A stretch of 64,000 nucleotides of DNA. It comes from Geotalea sp. SG265. GTDB lineage: Bacteria; Desulfobacterota; Desulfuromonadia; Geobacterales; Geobacteraceae. Every line of letters starts with the position of its first letter. Positions within the stretch are counted from its first letter, which is position 1. The DNA lies in contig NZ_JAKZFT010000002.1 of NCBI RefSeq assembly GCF_022808985.1, positions 248,001-312,000 on the forward strand. Reading direction: 5' to 3'. Shown one piece after another: positions 1 through 7,461 of this stretch. The notes beneath the pieces are model-generated. The model did not search any database. It was not told the DNA's origin and was given only the letters and a program-made list of their open reading frames with translations. Position numbers and translations under genes: made by a program.

Positions 1-2319
1 CTCCGCCTCCCGTACGCGTCCGTCAAGAAAGGCCCGGGCGCCGGCATGGCGGGCGAAATAGTTGTCGATGAAGTCTTTGGCAATCTTGGTAGAGACTCCC
101 AGTTCTTTTGCCAGACTGAAGGCTCCCTGACCGTAAATGACGCCGAAGTTGATGGTCTTGGCCTGGCGGCGCATCTCCGGAGTGACCATCTCGGGAAAGA
201 GGCCGAAGACCTCGGCGGCAGTCCGGGTATGGATATCTTCGTCCTTGGCAAAGGCATCACAGAAGACCCTGTCTTCGGAAAGATGGGCCAGGACCCGCAG
301 CTCGATCTGGGAGTAATCGGCAGAAAGGATCAGACACCCCTCTTCGGCAATGAAGGCATGCCTGATGCTGCGCCCCTCCTCGGAACGGATCGGGATGTTC
401 TGCAGGTTCGGTTCGGAGGAGGAGAGGCGACCGGTATTGGTAACCGCCTGGTTGTAAGAGGTATGGATGCGCCCCGACTCCCCGTAGACCAGCTTTGGAA
501 GAGCATCGGTGTAGGTGGATTTCAGCTTGGACAGGCTGCGGTACTGGAGAATGAGTCTGCCGATCTCATGATCGACGGCGAGCCGCTCCAGTTCGTCCAC
601 ATTGGTGGACCAGCCGGTCTTGGTCTTGGTCTTTTTCCCGCAAGGGAGCTGCAGCCGTTCGAAAAGCACCTCTCCCAGCTGCTTTGGGGAATTGATATTG
701 AAAGTGGTCCCGGCGCAGCGGAAGATTTCACGCTCCAGCTCGGCAAGCTGGGTGCCGAAGCCTGCCGAGAGCTTCTGCAGCAGGGCGAGGTCCAGCTTGA
801 CGCCGAAAAGCTCCATCTCGGCAAGAATCTTCACCAGCGGCATCTCCAGCTCGAAGAGCAACCTCTCCATGTCCGACTCCATTACCTGGGGCAGGAACAG
901 CCGGTGCAGCAGCCAGGTGGCGTCGGCATCTTCACAGGAATAGACAGCAGCTTTTTCCACCTCCACCTGGGCAAAGTTTTTCTGCCCCTTGCCGCTGCCC
1001 GCCACATCTTCATATGAAATCATCTTGTGGTCGAGCAGTTCCACCGCCAGGGCATTGAGACCGTGGCTGGAGCGGTTGGGATTGAGCAGGTAGGACGCCA
1101 GCATGGTATCCAGCCAGACCCCCTCCATCTCGACCCCCGCCTTGCGCAGCACCTGATAATCATATTTAATGTTCTGGCCGATCTTTTTCTTAGCCGGGTC
1201 TACCAACAGGGGGCGCAGTCGTTCAAGGACATGGCCGAGGGAAAGCTGGTCGGGAACACCCAGGTAATGGTGAGCAACCGGCACGTAATAGGCCTCGTGA
1301 TCACTGAAGCTGAAGGAAAAACCAACAATCTCGGCCTCGAAGGGGTTGAGGCTGGTTGTCTCCAGATCAATGGCGAAGGCGGGCTGGGCAGCGAGCTTTT
1401 CCACCAGGGCATTGAAATCTTCGGCGGTCAGGACAGTACGGTAGTCATCGCTGGAAAGGGTGGCGACGCTGGTCAGTTCCTTCATGAGCGTCGTAAAGCC
1501 GTACTCCCGAAACAGGTCGCCAAGCAGTCGGTTGTCTGGAGGGGAGGCGGCAAAATCATCATAGGAATATGGAACCGGAACGTCGCAGGCAATCGTAGCC
1601 AGCTGTCGCGACAGGCGGGCTTGGTCTGCAAACTCACGGAGGCGTTCCCCCACCTTTCCCTTGACGACCGCGGCATTTTCCAGGAGCCGGTCGAGGGAAC
1701 CATATTCCTGGATCAGCTTGATGGCGGTCTTTTCGCCGATGCCGGGAACCCCTGGGATATTGTCCGACGTATCCCCCGCCAGACCGAGAATATCGACCAC
1801 CCGCTCCGGGGGAACGCCGAAACGCTCCACCACCTCGGCAGTCCCCGACGCCTTGTCCTTCATGGTGTCCAGTAAAGTGACGCTGTCGGTGACGATCTGC
1901 ATCAGGTCCTTGTCACCGGTAACGATGACAGCGTTCATCCCCTTCTTCTCACAGTCGCAGGCGATGGTGCCGATGATGTCGTCCGCCTCGAAACCGGGCA
2001 GCTCCAGGACCGGAATCCTGAAACCGCGGACCGCCTCCTTGATGGGCTCGATCTGCATGCGCAGATCCTCGGGCATGGCCGAACGGTTCGCTTTATAGGC
2101 AGGATAGATATCATTGCGGAAGGTCTGCCGCCCCGCATCGAAGACAACAGCCAGATGGTCCGGCTTCCGGTCCTTGACCACCTTGAGCAGCATCTGGATA
2201 AAGCCGTAAAGGGCGTTGGTGGGAAACCCTTTCGGCGAGGAGAGATGCCGGATGGCATAGTAGGCGCGATAGATGTACGATGAGCCGTCGATGAGGTAAA
2301 GAGTTGGTTTTTCCGGCAT
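1..2319 (-). CDS. polA: DNA polymerase I, 3' end cut by window edge
   Basis: Replication and repair polymerase that removes RNA primers and fills gaps. Reading the minus strand from ATG at 2319 gives about 773 residues without a stop, starting MPEKPTLYLIDGSSYIYRAY. All three modules are visible. The N-terminal 5' nuclease has GDKDLMQ and GLAGDTSDNIPG. The 3'-5' exonuclease domain near residue 316 has DLETTSLNP, so its first catalytic Asp/Glu pair is kept. The polymerase domain has motif A, DYSQIELR, near residue 667. The usual family length is about 890, so roughly the last 120 residues (motif C and the end of the fingers/palm) lie outside the window. The start follows the small DUF4177-like gene by 10 bases, so the two probably share a transcript. 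The identification is secure; only the C-terminus is unseen. Confidence 0.97.
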   Translation of the reverse strand, partial: MPEKPTLYLIDGSSYIYRAYYAIRHLSSPKGFPTNALYGFIQMLLKVVKDRKPDHLAVVFDAGRQTFRNDIYPAYKANRSAMPEDLRMQIEPIKEAVRGFRIPVLELPGFEADDIIGTIACDCEKKGMNAVIVTGDKDLMQIVTDSVTLLDTMKDKASGTAEVVERFGVPPERVVDILGLAGDTSDNIPGVPGIGEKTAIKLIQEYGSLDRLLENAAVVKGKVGERLREFADQARLSRQLATIACDVPVPYSYDDFAASPPDNRLLGDLFREYGFTTLMKELTSVATLSSDDYRTVLTAEDFNALVEKLAAQPAFAIDLETTSLNPFEAEIVGFSFSFSDHEAYYVPVAHHYLGVPDQLSLGHVLERLRPLLVDPAKKKIGQNIKYDYQVLRKAGVEMEGVWLDTMLASYLLNPNRSSHGLNALAVELLDHKMISYEDVAGSGKGQKNFAQVEVEKAAVYSCEDADATWLLHRLFLPQVMESDMERLLFELEMPLVKILAEMELFGVKLDLALLQKLSAGFGTQLAELEREIFRCAGTTFNINSPKQLGEVLFERLQLPCGKKTKTKTGWSTNVDELERLAVDHEIGRLILQYRSLSKLKSTYTDALPKLVYGESGRIHTSYNQAVTNTGRLSSSEPNLQNIPIRSEEGRSIRHAFIAEEGCLILSADYSQIELRVLAHLSEDRVFCDAFAKDEDIHTRTAAEVFGLFPEMVTPEMRRQAKTINFGVIYGQGAFSLAKELGVSTKIAKDFIDNYFARHAGARAFLDGRVREAE

Positions 2320-2329
2320 TATGGTTCCC

Positions 2330-2506
2330 CTATTCCTGCTGTTCCCTGGTAAAGATGACAAAGGCCATGCTCGGCCGCTTGCTCGACTCGCGCATAGCGA
2401 ACTGGATGCGGTCAAGGAGCCACCCCTTGCCGGTCCACTCGTTGAGGACATCCTCCAGGGTATCCTCAGCTACCGAACTGAGCTCCACGACCTTATATAT
2501 CTCCAT
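2330..2506 (-). CDS. Small DUF4177-like protein
   Basis: A 58-residue protein starting MEIYKVVELSS. An N-terminal beta strand is followed by a helix and then GKGWLLDRIQF, the pattern of DUF4177-type small proteins of unknown function. I chose the ATG at 2506 because a run of G (GGGGGGT) lies five bases upstream as a ribosome site; the frame is open further upstream, but that sequence does not look like coding DNA. It ends 10 bases before polA and is read the same way, so the two are probably cotranscribed. No catalytic motif is visible. The family assignment rests on the short sequence pattern only. Confidence 0.75.
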   Translation of the reverse strand: MEIYKVVELSSVAEDTLEDVLNEWTGKGWLLDRIQFAMRESSKRPSMAFVIFTREQQE

Positions 2507-2723
2507 TGCTACCCCCCATGTTGATTTCGTGCCAATAGTAGCCCATAAATCCGGTGGCATCAAGGGTAATAATATCCCCAAGAGCCTTGATCCGTGCGGC
2601 AAAAAGAGCTGTTGCATCGACTGAAAAAACTGTTATCATGGGAGAAAAAAGAGGAGGTCTTTTTTTTCAGCAATCGCCGAAACCACCTACTGTAAACCGC
2701 ATCACAACCAAAAGGGAGTCTGT

Positions 2724-2897
2724 ATGACAGAGAGAGAAGTGGAAGAAATCGATCAACTGGCAAAGGACGCGGAAACTACCCTTAAATTCGACTATGACAA
2801 AAAAGACCTGAAAGAACGGCGGGCGATTACGAAACAAACCCTCTACGATGGATCAAAGAAACTGAAACACAGCGTACCGAAAGGGAAAAGGGTATAA
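2724..2897 (+). CDS. Small charged hypothetical protein (57 aa)
   Basis: A 57-residue ORF starting MTEREVEEIDQLAKDAE, preceded by AAAGGGAG about seven bases upstream of the ATG. About half the residues are charged, and the tail is basic (SVPKGKRV). There is no signal peptide or membrane segment. It stands alone between the polA transcript (opposite strand) and Hsp20, and a perfect 14-bp hairpin follows its stop by 27 bases, which supports it as a real transcription unit. I do not recognise the family. It could be a nucleic-acid-binding or stress-related small protein, but nothing in the sequence proves that. Confidence 0.6.
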   Translation: MTEREVEEIDQLAKDAETTLKFDYDKKDLKERRAITKQTLYDGSKKLKHSVPKGKRV

Positions 2898-2924
2898 TCA
2901 CAACCAAATAAAACCATGGTCACG

Positions 2925-2958
2925 AAGGGGGAGAAAACCGTAGTGTTTTCTCCCCCTT
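2925..2958 (+). terminator. Terminator-like hairpin after the 57-aa gene
   Basis: Perfect 14-bp stem: AAGGGGGAGAAAAC at 2925-2938 and its complement at 2945-2958, with a 6-base loop. The downstream side has no long T run, but the hairpin itself is very stable. The Hsp20 promoter -35 box begins inside its right arm. Confidence 0.7.
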
Positions 2959-2984
2959 GACATTGCCGGTAAACTGATTATGTT
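2957..2984 (+). promoter_or_regulatory. Sigma-70-type promoter for Hsp20
   Basis: TTGACA at 2957-2962, a 16-base spacer, and TATGTT at 2979-2984; the Hsp20 ATG is 33 bases further on. The -35 box is a perfect match and the -10 matches at four of six positions. The overlap of the -35 box with the preceding hairpin is unusual. I saw no CIRCE element. Confidence 0.6.
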
Positions 2985-3017
2985 TATGAAATCACAGCTG
3001 GTAAGGAGAAGTCACAA

Positions 3018-3461
3018 ATGGCACTGGTCAAATACAACCCGTTCAAGGATCTTCGGGCCATGCAGGAGGAAATGAACCACCTGCTCGATCTGGCCTGGAA
3101 CCGGGAATCGGGTGAGGAACTGAACGAAGGAATATGGCAGCCGCCGGTGGATATCTACGAAAACCCGGAGACTGTCGTCATCAAGGCCGAGGTACCCGAC
3201 ATCGACCAGAAGGATATCGAGGTGCGGATCGAGAACAATACCCTGACGCTGCGAGGTGAGCGGAAACAGAATACCGATATCAGGAAAGAGAACTACCACC
3301 GGGTGGAACGGTACTTCGGCACCTTCCAGCGCAGCTTCACCCTCCCCGAGAACATCGCTCAGGACCAGGTACAGGCATCATGCGACCGGGGGGTCCTGAC
3401 CATCGTCCTGCCGAAAATGGAAGAGACCAAGCCGAAAAAGATCAAGGTGGAGATAAAATAG
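3018..3461 (+). CDS. Small heat shock protein, Hsp20/alpha-crystallin family
   Basis: A 147-residue ATP-independent holdase that binds unfolding proteins in the cytoplasm. The short N-terminal arm (MALVKYNPFKDLRAMQEEMN) is typical of bacterial class A small heat shock proteins. An alpha-crystallin domain covers about residues 38-140, with WQPPVDIYENPETVVIKAEV at its start and the conserved GVLTIVLPK near the end; the tail ends in a basic KPKKIKVEIK segment carrying the I-x-V contact motif. A good ribosome site (AAGGAG) lies before the ATG. It is a single-gene unit with its own promoter and converges with larE. Confidence 0.95.
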   Translation: MALVKYNPFKDLRAMQEEMNHLLDLAWNRESGEELNEGIWQPPVDIYENPETVVIKAEVPDIDQKDIEVRIENNTLTLRGERKQNTDIRKENYHRVERYFGTFQRSFTLPENIAQDQVQASCDRGVLTIVLPKMEETKPKKIKVEIK

Positions 3462-3477
3462 GCGGCACAAAGCCGCC
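3461..3477. terminator. Weak hairpin between convergent hsp20 and larE
   Basis: GGCGGC at 3461-3466 pairs with GCCGCC at 3472-3477 across a 5-base loop, starting on the last base of the Hsp20 stop codon. No T run follows on either strand, so termination here is only possible. Confidence 0.35.
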
Positions 3478-3522
3478 CTGCCATTCCGGCTACTTACGCA
3501 AGATATGTTGTAAAGGCGCCTT

Positions 3523-4329
3523 TCACATGGTTTCGTTCATGCTGCCGGTGCGGTATCCCTCCAAATCCACCGCCACGTAGGTAAACCCCGCCTTCTTGAA
3601 AAATGTGACCACCGAGCGGCGCAGTTCCGGCTGCAGAAGCCGCCCCAACTCCTCCTCGGCAAGCTCGATACGCGCCGTCTCGTGATGGAACCGCACCCGA
3701 TAGAGTGCAAAGCCCTGCCCCTTGAGAAAGTCCTCGCACGATTCGATCATCGCCAGCCGTTCCGGCGTAATCTCAACTCCATAGGGGAAACGGCTGGCAA
3801 GACAGGCATAGGGCTGCTTGTCCCAGGTGGGAAGCCCCAGTTCGCGGCTGAGAGCGCGAATATCGCCTTTGCTGAGCCCTGCCTCAAGCAGCGGGCTGCG
3901 CACCTTGAGTTCGCCTATGGCAATACGTCCGGGCCGGTAATCGCCCAAGTCGTCGGTGTTGCTGCCGTCGGCAATGAAGGAAAATCCTTCCACAGCCGCC
4001 TTTTCCACGCAGTGCTGAAAGAGCTCTTTCTTGCAATGATAGCAACGGTCCTTGGGATTGCCGGAAAATCCGGGAATTTCCAGCTCATTGGACTCGATGA
4101 CGATCTGTCGCACCCCCATGGACGATGCCAGGGCAGTCGCTTCCCTGAATTCCGAAGCAGGATAGGTGGGGGATGTGGCGGTGATGGCGCAGGCACGGTC
4201 TCCCAGAAGGTCGTGGGCGACCCTGAGAAGGAACGTGGAATCGACGCCGCCGGAAAAAGCCACCAGCACCGAGCCCATCTCCCGGAGGATATCCTTCAGT
4301 TTTTCGTATTTACCGTGCAGTTCATCCAT
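3523..4329 (-). CDS. larE: LarE-type ATP-dependent sulfur transferase
   Basis: A PP-loop ATP pyrophosphatase of the LarE family, which puts sulfur onto the pyridinium-dicarboxylate precursor of the nickel-pincer cofactor of lactate racemase. SGGVDSTFLL near the N-terminus is the PP-loop. Cysteines occur as CYHCKK near the middle and in ACLASR further on. A three-cysteine set like this is known in LarE proteins that hold a 4Fe-4S cluster as sulfur carrier, rather than sacrificing one protein cysteine; that subtype is my inference. I chose ATG 4329 because the longer frame runs back through the terminator hairpin at 4346-4378. No larA, larB or larC is in view. It is downstream of cysK and read the same way. 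Confidence 0.88.
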   Translation of the reverse strand: MDELHGKYEKLKDILREMGSVLVAFSGGVDSTFLLRVAHDLLGDRACAITATSPTYPASEFREATALASSMGVRQIVIESNELEIPGFSGNPKDRCYHCKKELFQHCVEKAAVEGFSFIADGSNTDDLGDYRPGRIAIGELKVRSPLLEAGLSKGDIRALSRELGLPTWDKQPYACLASRFPYGVEITPERLAMIESCEDFLKGQGFALYRVRFHHETARIELAEEELGRLLQPELRRSVVTFFKKAGFTYVAVDLEGYRTGSMNETM

Positions 4330-4345
4330 GGAGGCCTCAAACAAA

Positions 4346-4378
4346 GACGGCCCGTTGAACGGGCCGTCCGATTTTTTT
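4346..4378. terminator. Rho-independent terminator between cysK and larE
   Basis: GACGGCCCG at 4346-4354 pairs with CGGGCCGTC at 4360-4368. On the plus strand seven T follow; on the minus strand TTTGTTT follows. It can end the minus-strand cysK transcript, and it supports the shorter larE start. Confidence 0.75.
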
Positions 4379-4397
4379 CTCACAGCAGCAAGGATGG

Positions 4398-5321
4398 CTA
4401 ATCAAAAACACCAGTGGAAAGATACCGCTCTCCCGTATCGGGCAGGATCACCACCACGTTCTTCCCGGTGCCAAGCTTCTTTGCCACCTGGATGCCACCG
4501 ACAAGGGCGGCGCCGGAGGATATTCCCACGAGAAGGCCGGCTTCCATGGACAGCCGCTTCGTCGCTCCATATGCGGCATCGTTGGACACGCGGATGACTT
4601 CATCGTATATCTTAGGATTCAGCACATCGGGAATGAAGCCCGCGCCGATGCCCTGGATCTTGTGGGGGCCCGGATCGCCACCGGACAGTACGGACGAATC
4701 GGCTGGCTCTACTGCGGCAATATGGATGGCAGGATTGTGCTTCCTCAATGCCTCGCCGGTCCCGGTAATGGTTCCGCCGGTGCCGACCCCCGCCACGAAG
4801 CCGTCAATGGAAAGGCCTTCCATTCCCTTGATGATCTCCGGCCCTGTCGTCAGCCGGTGTACTTCTGGATTCGCAGCATTCTTGAACTGCTGGGGCAGAA
4901 GGTAACCATTCTCTGCAGCCAGCTCCTCGGCCTTCTGCACGGCCCCCCGCATTCCCTGAGCCCCCGGGGTCAGAACCAGTTCGGCACCGTAAGCGGCCAG
5001 GAGGCGTCTTCTTTCAATGGTCATGGTGTCGGGCATGACCAGGATCAGCTTGTATCCTTTGACGGCACAGACCATGGAAAGGCCGATGCCCGTATTGCCG
5101 CTGGTTGGCTCTACCACAGTGGCGCCCGGCTTGAGGCAGCCGTCCTTTTCCGCAGCCTCGATCATGGCAAGGCAGATGCGGTCCTTGATGCTGCCACCGG
5201 GGTTGAATGCCTCCACTTTTCCCCATAGTGCTGCGGAACCGCTTTCTTCGAACCTGCTCAGCCTTACCAGCGGGGTATTGCCTATCTGTTTGATAACGTC
5301 TTCGCTTCTTGAAATCGGCAT
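4398..5321 (-). CDS. cysK: Cysteine synthase A (O-acetylserine sulfhydrylase)
   Basis: A PLP enzyme that makes cysteine from O-acetylserine and sulfide. The 307-residue length is normal for the family. The PLP lysine is in NPGGSIKDR near residue 43, TSGNTGIGLS is the substrate and phosphate-binding loop, and GTGGTITGTGE binds the cofactor phosphate. It begins 20 bases after the Rrf2 regulator, so the pair is one operon. In Bacillus and Staphylococcus the Rrf2 protein CymR binds CysK to sense cysteine supply, and the same pairing may apply here. The transcript probably ends at the hairpin at 4346-4378. Confidence 0.95.
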   Translation of the reverse strand: MPISRSEDVIKQIGNTPLVRLSRFEESGSAALWGKVEAFNPGGSIKDRICLAMIEAAEKDGCLKPGATVVEPTSGNTGIGLSMVCAVKGYKLILVMPDTMTIERRRLLAAYGAELVLTPGAQGMRGAVQKAEELAAENGYLLPQQFKNAANPEVHRLTTGPEIIKGMEGLSIDGFVAGVGTGGTITGTGEALRKHNPAIHIAAVEPADSSVLSGGDPGPHKIQGIGAGFIPDVLNPKIYDEVIRVSNDAAYGATKRLSMEAGLLVGISSGAALVGGIQVAKKLGTGKNVVVILPDTGERYLSTGVFD

Positions 5322-5341
5322 ATCAGGAATCTCCTTTTTGC

Positions 5342-5806
5342 TTATATGAAGTACATGAACCGGTGGTCCTGCTCCCGCTTGATGCCCATGGCGTGCCCTC
5401 GTTCACACAAGGTCTTCAGGGTGATCGAGCCGAAAAGAGCATTCAGCTCTCGACTTGCTTCATCCCAAACCGTCTGGGTCACACAGCCGCCGTCAAAGTC
5501 GCATTGCTGCTTTTTTTTCTTGCCGCCCGTACAATCGACCAGCAGCGTATCGCCTTCCGTCGCCTGGACGATATCCTTCACCGTTATCTCTTCGGGCTTC
5601 TTGGCAAGACAGTAGCCCCCCTGCGGCCCCCTTTTGCTGTTCAGGATGCCCTTTTTTTTCAGGGACTGGAAGATCTGTTCAAGATAGCGGGGAGAGATAT
5701 TCTGGCGGCGGGATATGTCCTGTATCTGGGCAGGCAGGTTTCCAGAATTGTACGCAATGTCGAAAAGTGCCCGTAAGCCGTAACGGCTCTTAGTTGAAAG
5801 CCTCAT
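5342..5806 (-). CDS. Rrf2-family transcription regulator
   Basis: A 154-residue winged-helix regulator. The N-terminus MRLSTKSRYGLRALFDIA and the segment NISPRYLEQIFQSLKKKG, followed by a GPQGGY wing, are classic for the family. Cysteines lie in DCTG, QQCDFDGGC and LCERG, so an iron-sulfur cluster as in IscR is possible, although the spacing differs from the canonical set because of a KKKK insertion. It is upstream of and cotranscribed with cysK, pointing to control of cysteine or sulfide supply (CymR-like) rather than isc control. The promoter TTGACG-N17-TATATT lies just upstream and an inverted repeat abuts it. Whether it senses Fe-S clusters or the CysK partner cannot be read from sequence. 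Confidence 0.92.
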   Translation of the reverse strand: MRLSTKSRYGLRALFDIAYNSGNLPAQIQDISRRQNISPRYLEQIFQSLKKKGILNSKRGPQGGYCLAKKPEEITVKDIVQATEGDTLLVDCTGGKKKKQQCDFDGGCVTQTVWDEASRELNALFGSITLKTLCERGHAMGIKREQDHRFMYFI

Positions 5807-5834
5807 AGGTTCTACTCCATGTGAAATAAACAGA

Positions 5835-5863
5835 AATATACAATCCTTTACTTAAACCGTCAA
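5835..5863 (-). promoter_or_regulatory. Promoter of the rrf2-cysK operon
   Basis: On the minus strand: TTGACG (5863-5858), a 17-base spacer, and TATATT (5840-5835), 28 bases before the Rrf2 ATG. Near-consensus sigma-70 type. Confidence 0.7.
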
Positions 5864-5890
5864 GAATTAAAAAGGCATGGCTTTTAATTC
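5864..5890. promoter_or_regulatory. Inverted repeat abutting the rrf2 promoter
   Basis: GAATTAAAA at 5864-5872 and its exact complement TTTTAATTC at 5882-5890, with a 9-base gap. It touches the upstream edge of the -35 box, so it may be an operator or activator site. It could also be a weak terminator for the cytochrome gene ending at 6034. Confidence 0.45.
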
Positions 5891-6033
5891 TCCACATTCA
5901 TGCTCTAGTTTGACACAGTGGCTTGAACGGTACACGACGGGACATCTGGGGCGGATGACCGGGATGGAGAGTGGAAAGATTCGTTATTGTGCCACAGGAG
6001 GAGAACCGGAAAGGGAATTGGAGGAAGATCTGT

Positions 6034-6444
6034 CTATTTGTTGTGGCAACCGAAACACAGACTGCTTCCTGCATTGTCCATGACCAAATGGGCGCCGACA
6101 TGATTGTTCAAGTCATGGCAGGAGATGCAGCTGACCTGGTCGTTTATCAGTTTTATCCTTGCCGCGGTCAAGCGCTCGACCGGCTTGTACTGGTCTTCCT
6201 TCCCCTCGGGGGGATAAGGCATATTGACGCCGTGGGAACCGTAAAGCCGGCAATCGACACCGCTGCAGCTGGCAACGGACTTGGCAGACGTACCGTCATG
6301 GCAGACAAGGCAGCCGGAGGTGGTTTCCTCCACGGTTACCATAAAACCATGGTGCTCGGTCATTTCAGCTCGGGGAGACTTCAGCGAGAGGAGCAGCAGA
6401 AGCAGCATGAAAAGGAGGCTGGATACGCACAGTGTCTTGAACAT
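6034..6444 (-). CDS. Periplasmic triheme c-type cytochrome (copy A)
   Basis: A 136-residue protein with an N-terminal signal peptide (LLFMLLLLLLSLKSPRA) and three heme-binding motifs: CLVCH, CISCH and CFGCH. A conserved block HHGFMV precedes the first motif and YPPEGKEDQYKPV lies between the first and second. The spacing resembles doubled-CXXCH proteins of Geobacter that pass electrons in the periplasm. The gene next door at 6633-7025 is a diverged copy with the same motif order and the same HHGxMV and YPPxG blocks, so this is a tandem duplication. The start has GAGGAGG just upstream. The electron partner is unknown. Confidence 0.88.
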   Translation of the reverse strand: MFKTLCVSSLLFMLLLLLLSLKSPRAEMTEHHGFMVTVEETTSGCLVCHDGTSAKSVASCSGVDCRLYGSHGVNMPYPPEGKEDQYKPVERLTAARIKLINDQVSCISCHDLNNHVGAHLVMDNAGSSLCFGCHNK

Positions 6445-6508
6445 GATTTACCTCCTCGAAATGCAGATGTGCGGCAGATATTCCCTTACCGGCCGTCTGG
6501 CATCGAAG

Positions 6509-6527
6509 GTGTAAATTAATGTTACAC
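6509..6527. promoter_or_regulatory. Inverted repeat upstream of triheme cytochrome A
   Basis: GTGTAA at 6509-6514 and its complement TTACAC at 6522-6527 across 7 bases, about 65 bases before the cytochrome start. The symmetry and size suit a CRP/FNR-class or TetR-class operator, but it does not match a consensus I can name. Confidence 0.4.
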
Positions 6528-6632
6528 GCGTTGGCGCTTTCTGAGATTAAAATACCCCCATTCAATCCTTTGTAAATAACTGAAATACATTATATTTTAT
6601 TCATGTTTTTTAAAGGTTCGCAAAAAAGAGAG

Positions 6633-7025
6633 CTACATGAGGTGGCATTTCAGGCAAAGATTGGTGGTGGCAAGATCGACGATGGGATGGCCCTGTTGGG
6701 GGTTTTCCAGATTGTGACAGGAAATGCAGGTGACCAGTCCGTTCAGCAGTCTTACGGACCCGTCTACCACGGGGACATATTCACCCTCATGGCCTGCAGG
6801 TGGATAAGGTACCTCGATGGGATGGGGTCCATCCAAGGGGCATTGACCTCGCAAGCAGCTGGTAATGGGGCTTGCCGTCGATCCGTCATGGCAGGCGAGG
6901 CATTCATGGGAACCTGCCAGACAATTGACCATGTAGCCGTGGTGGGGTACCAGGCCGGCTCCGGCAGCTTTGTATTGTGGGAACAGAACGAGCACAAGGC
7001 TGAACAGAAAGAGTATCTTGGGCAT
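6633..7025 (-). CDS. Periplasmic triheme c-type cytochrome (copy B)
   Basis: A 130-residue paralogue of the gene at 6034-6444. It has a short signal peptide (MPKILFLFSLVLVLFP), then HHGYMV and the heme motifs CLACH, CISCH and CLKCH, with the shared YPPAGHEGEYVPV block between the first and second. The two proteins align along their whole mature length but differ at many positions, so the duplication is not recent. The genes are 188 bases apart; copy A has its own possible regulatory repeat in that gap, so separate control is likely. Likely a periplasmic electron carrier; substrate and partner cannot be read from sequence. Confidence 0.88.
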   Translation of the reverse strand: MPKILFLFSLVLVLFPQYKAAGAGLVPHHGYMVNCLAGSHECLACHDGSTASPITSCLRGQCPLDGPHPIEVPYPPAGHEGEYVPVVDGSVRLLNGLVTCISCHNLENPQQGHPIVDLATTNLCLKCHLM

Positions 7026-7115
7026 GGACGCCTCCAGACTCCGCTATTCATTGCATTGCCGGTTCGTCATTACTGAAAGCTTATCATCGCCCAGCCCGGG
7101 TGCAAGGATCAGGTG

Positions 7116-7325
7116 CTACCAGTGTCGCTCCGGCGGCTCGATCCTGCCCAAATGCCGTATTTCCCCCTCCACCACCTGGAAATGGTCCCCATACTGATTT
7201 ACCCACTCATCCCCTTCTTCAAGGGGAAAGGGAACTTCCCGGCTGCCGAGAAAGACTTCGTCCTCACCGATATAGGCAAACCACTCCAGGTTGCCGTTCA
7301 TCCAGATCTTGTTCTTGAGTTCCAT
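7116..7325 (-). CDS. Hypothetical protein (69 aa)
   Basis: A 69-residue protein starting MELKNKIWMNGNLEWFAYIG. I chose ATG 7325 because GGAGG lies six bases upstream. It is rich in acidic and aromatic residues and looks like a small beta-rich domain (WFAYIGEDEVFLG, then WVNQYGDHFQVVEGEIRHLG). There is no signal peptide or metal motif. It is read in the same direction as the two triheme cytochromes, 90 bases upstream of copy B, and divergently from dapF. I do not recognise the family. Confidence 0.6.
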   Translation of the reverse strand: MELKNKIWMNGNLEWFAYIGEDEVFLGSREVPFPLEEGDEWVNQYGDHFQVVEGEIRHLGRIEPPERHW

Positions 7326-7396
7326 ATATCCTCCGCAAAAGGATATGGATTGTACCGAAACCCGAACATCCAGGTCAAGCATCACGGTTTTTTTTC

Positions 7397-7425
7397 TTGT
7401 TGCAGAAATGAGTTTTTGTTATTAC
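7397..7425 (+). promoter_or_regulatory. Possible dapF promoter
   Basis: TTGTTG at 7397-7402, a 17-base spacer, and TATTAC at 7420-7425, 37 bases before the dapF ATG. Moderate match to sigma-70 consensus. Confidence 0.35.
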
Positions 7426-7461
7426 AGGGGAACATTCATACGGTTAAGGGAGTTCCTACAC

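Noticed and set aside
46-1875. Long plus-strand open frames (323 and 282 codons)
   Set aside because: They lie antisense to polA, whose minus-strand frame gives unmistakable DNA polymerase I; high GC content leaves the opposite strand open.
2643-2664. Possible A/T-rich hairpin upstream of the 57-aa gene
   Set aside because: The stem is only A-T pairs around a purine loop, and no gene on either strand clearly ends there.
4330-4383. Longer N-terminus for larE (start at 4383)
   Set aside because: The extension is encoded by the cysK terminator hairpin and adds residues not typical of LarE; ATG 4329 fits better.
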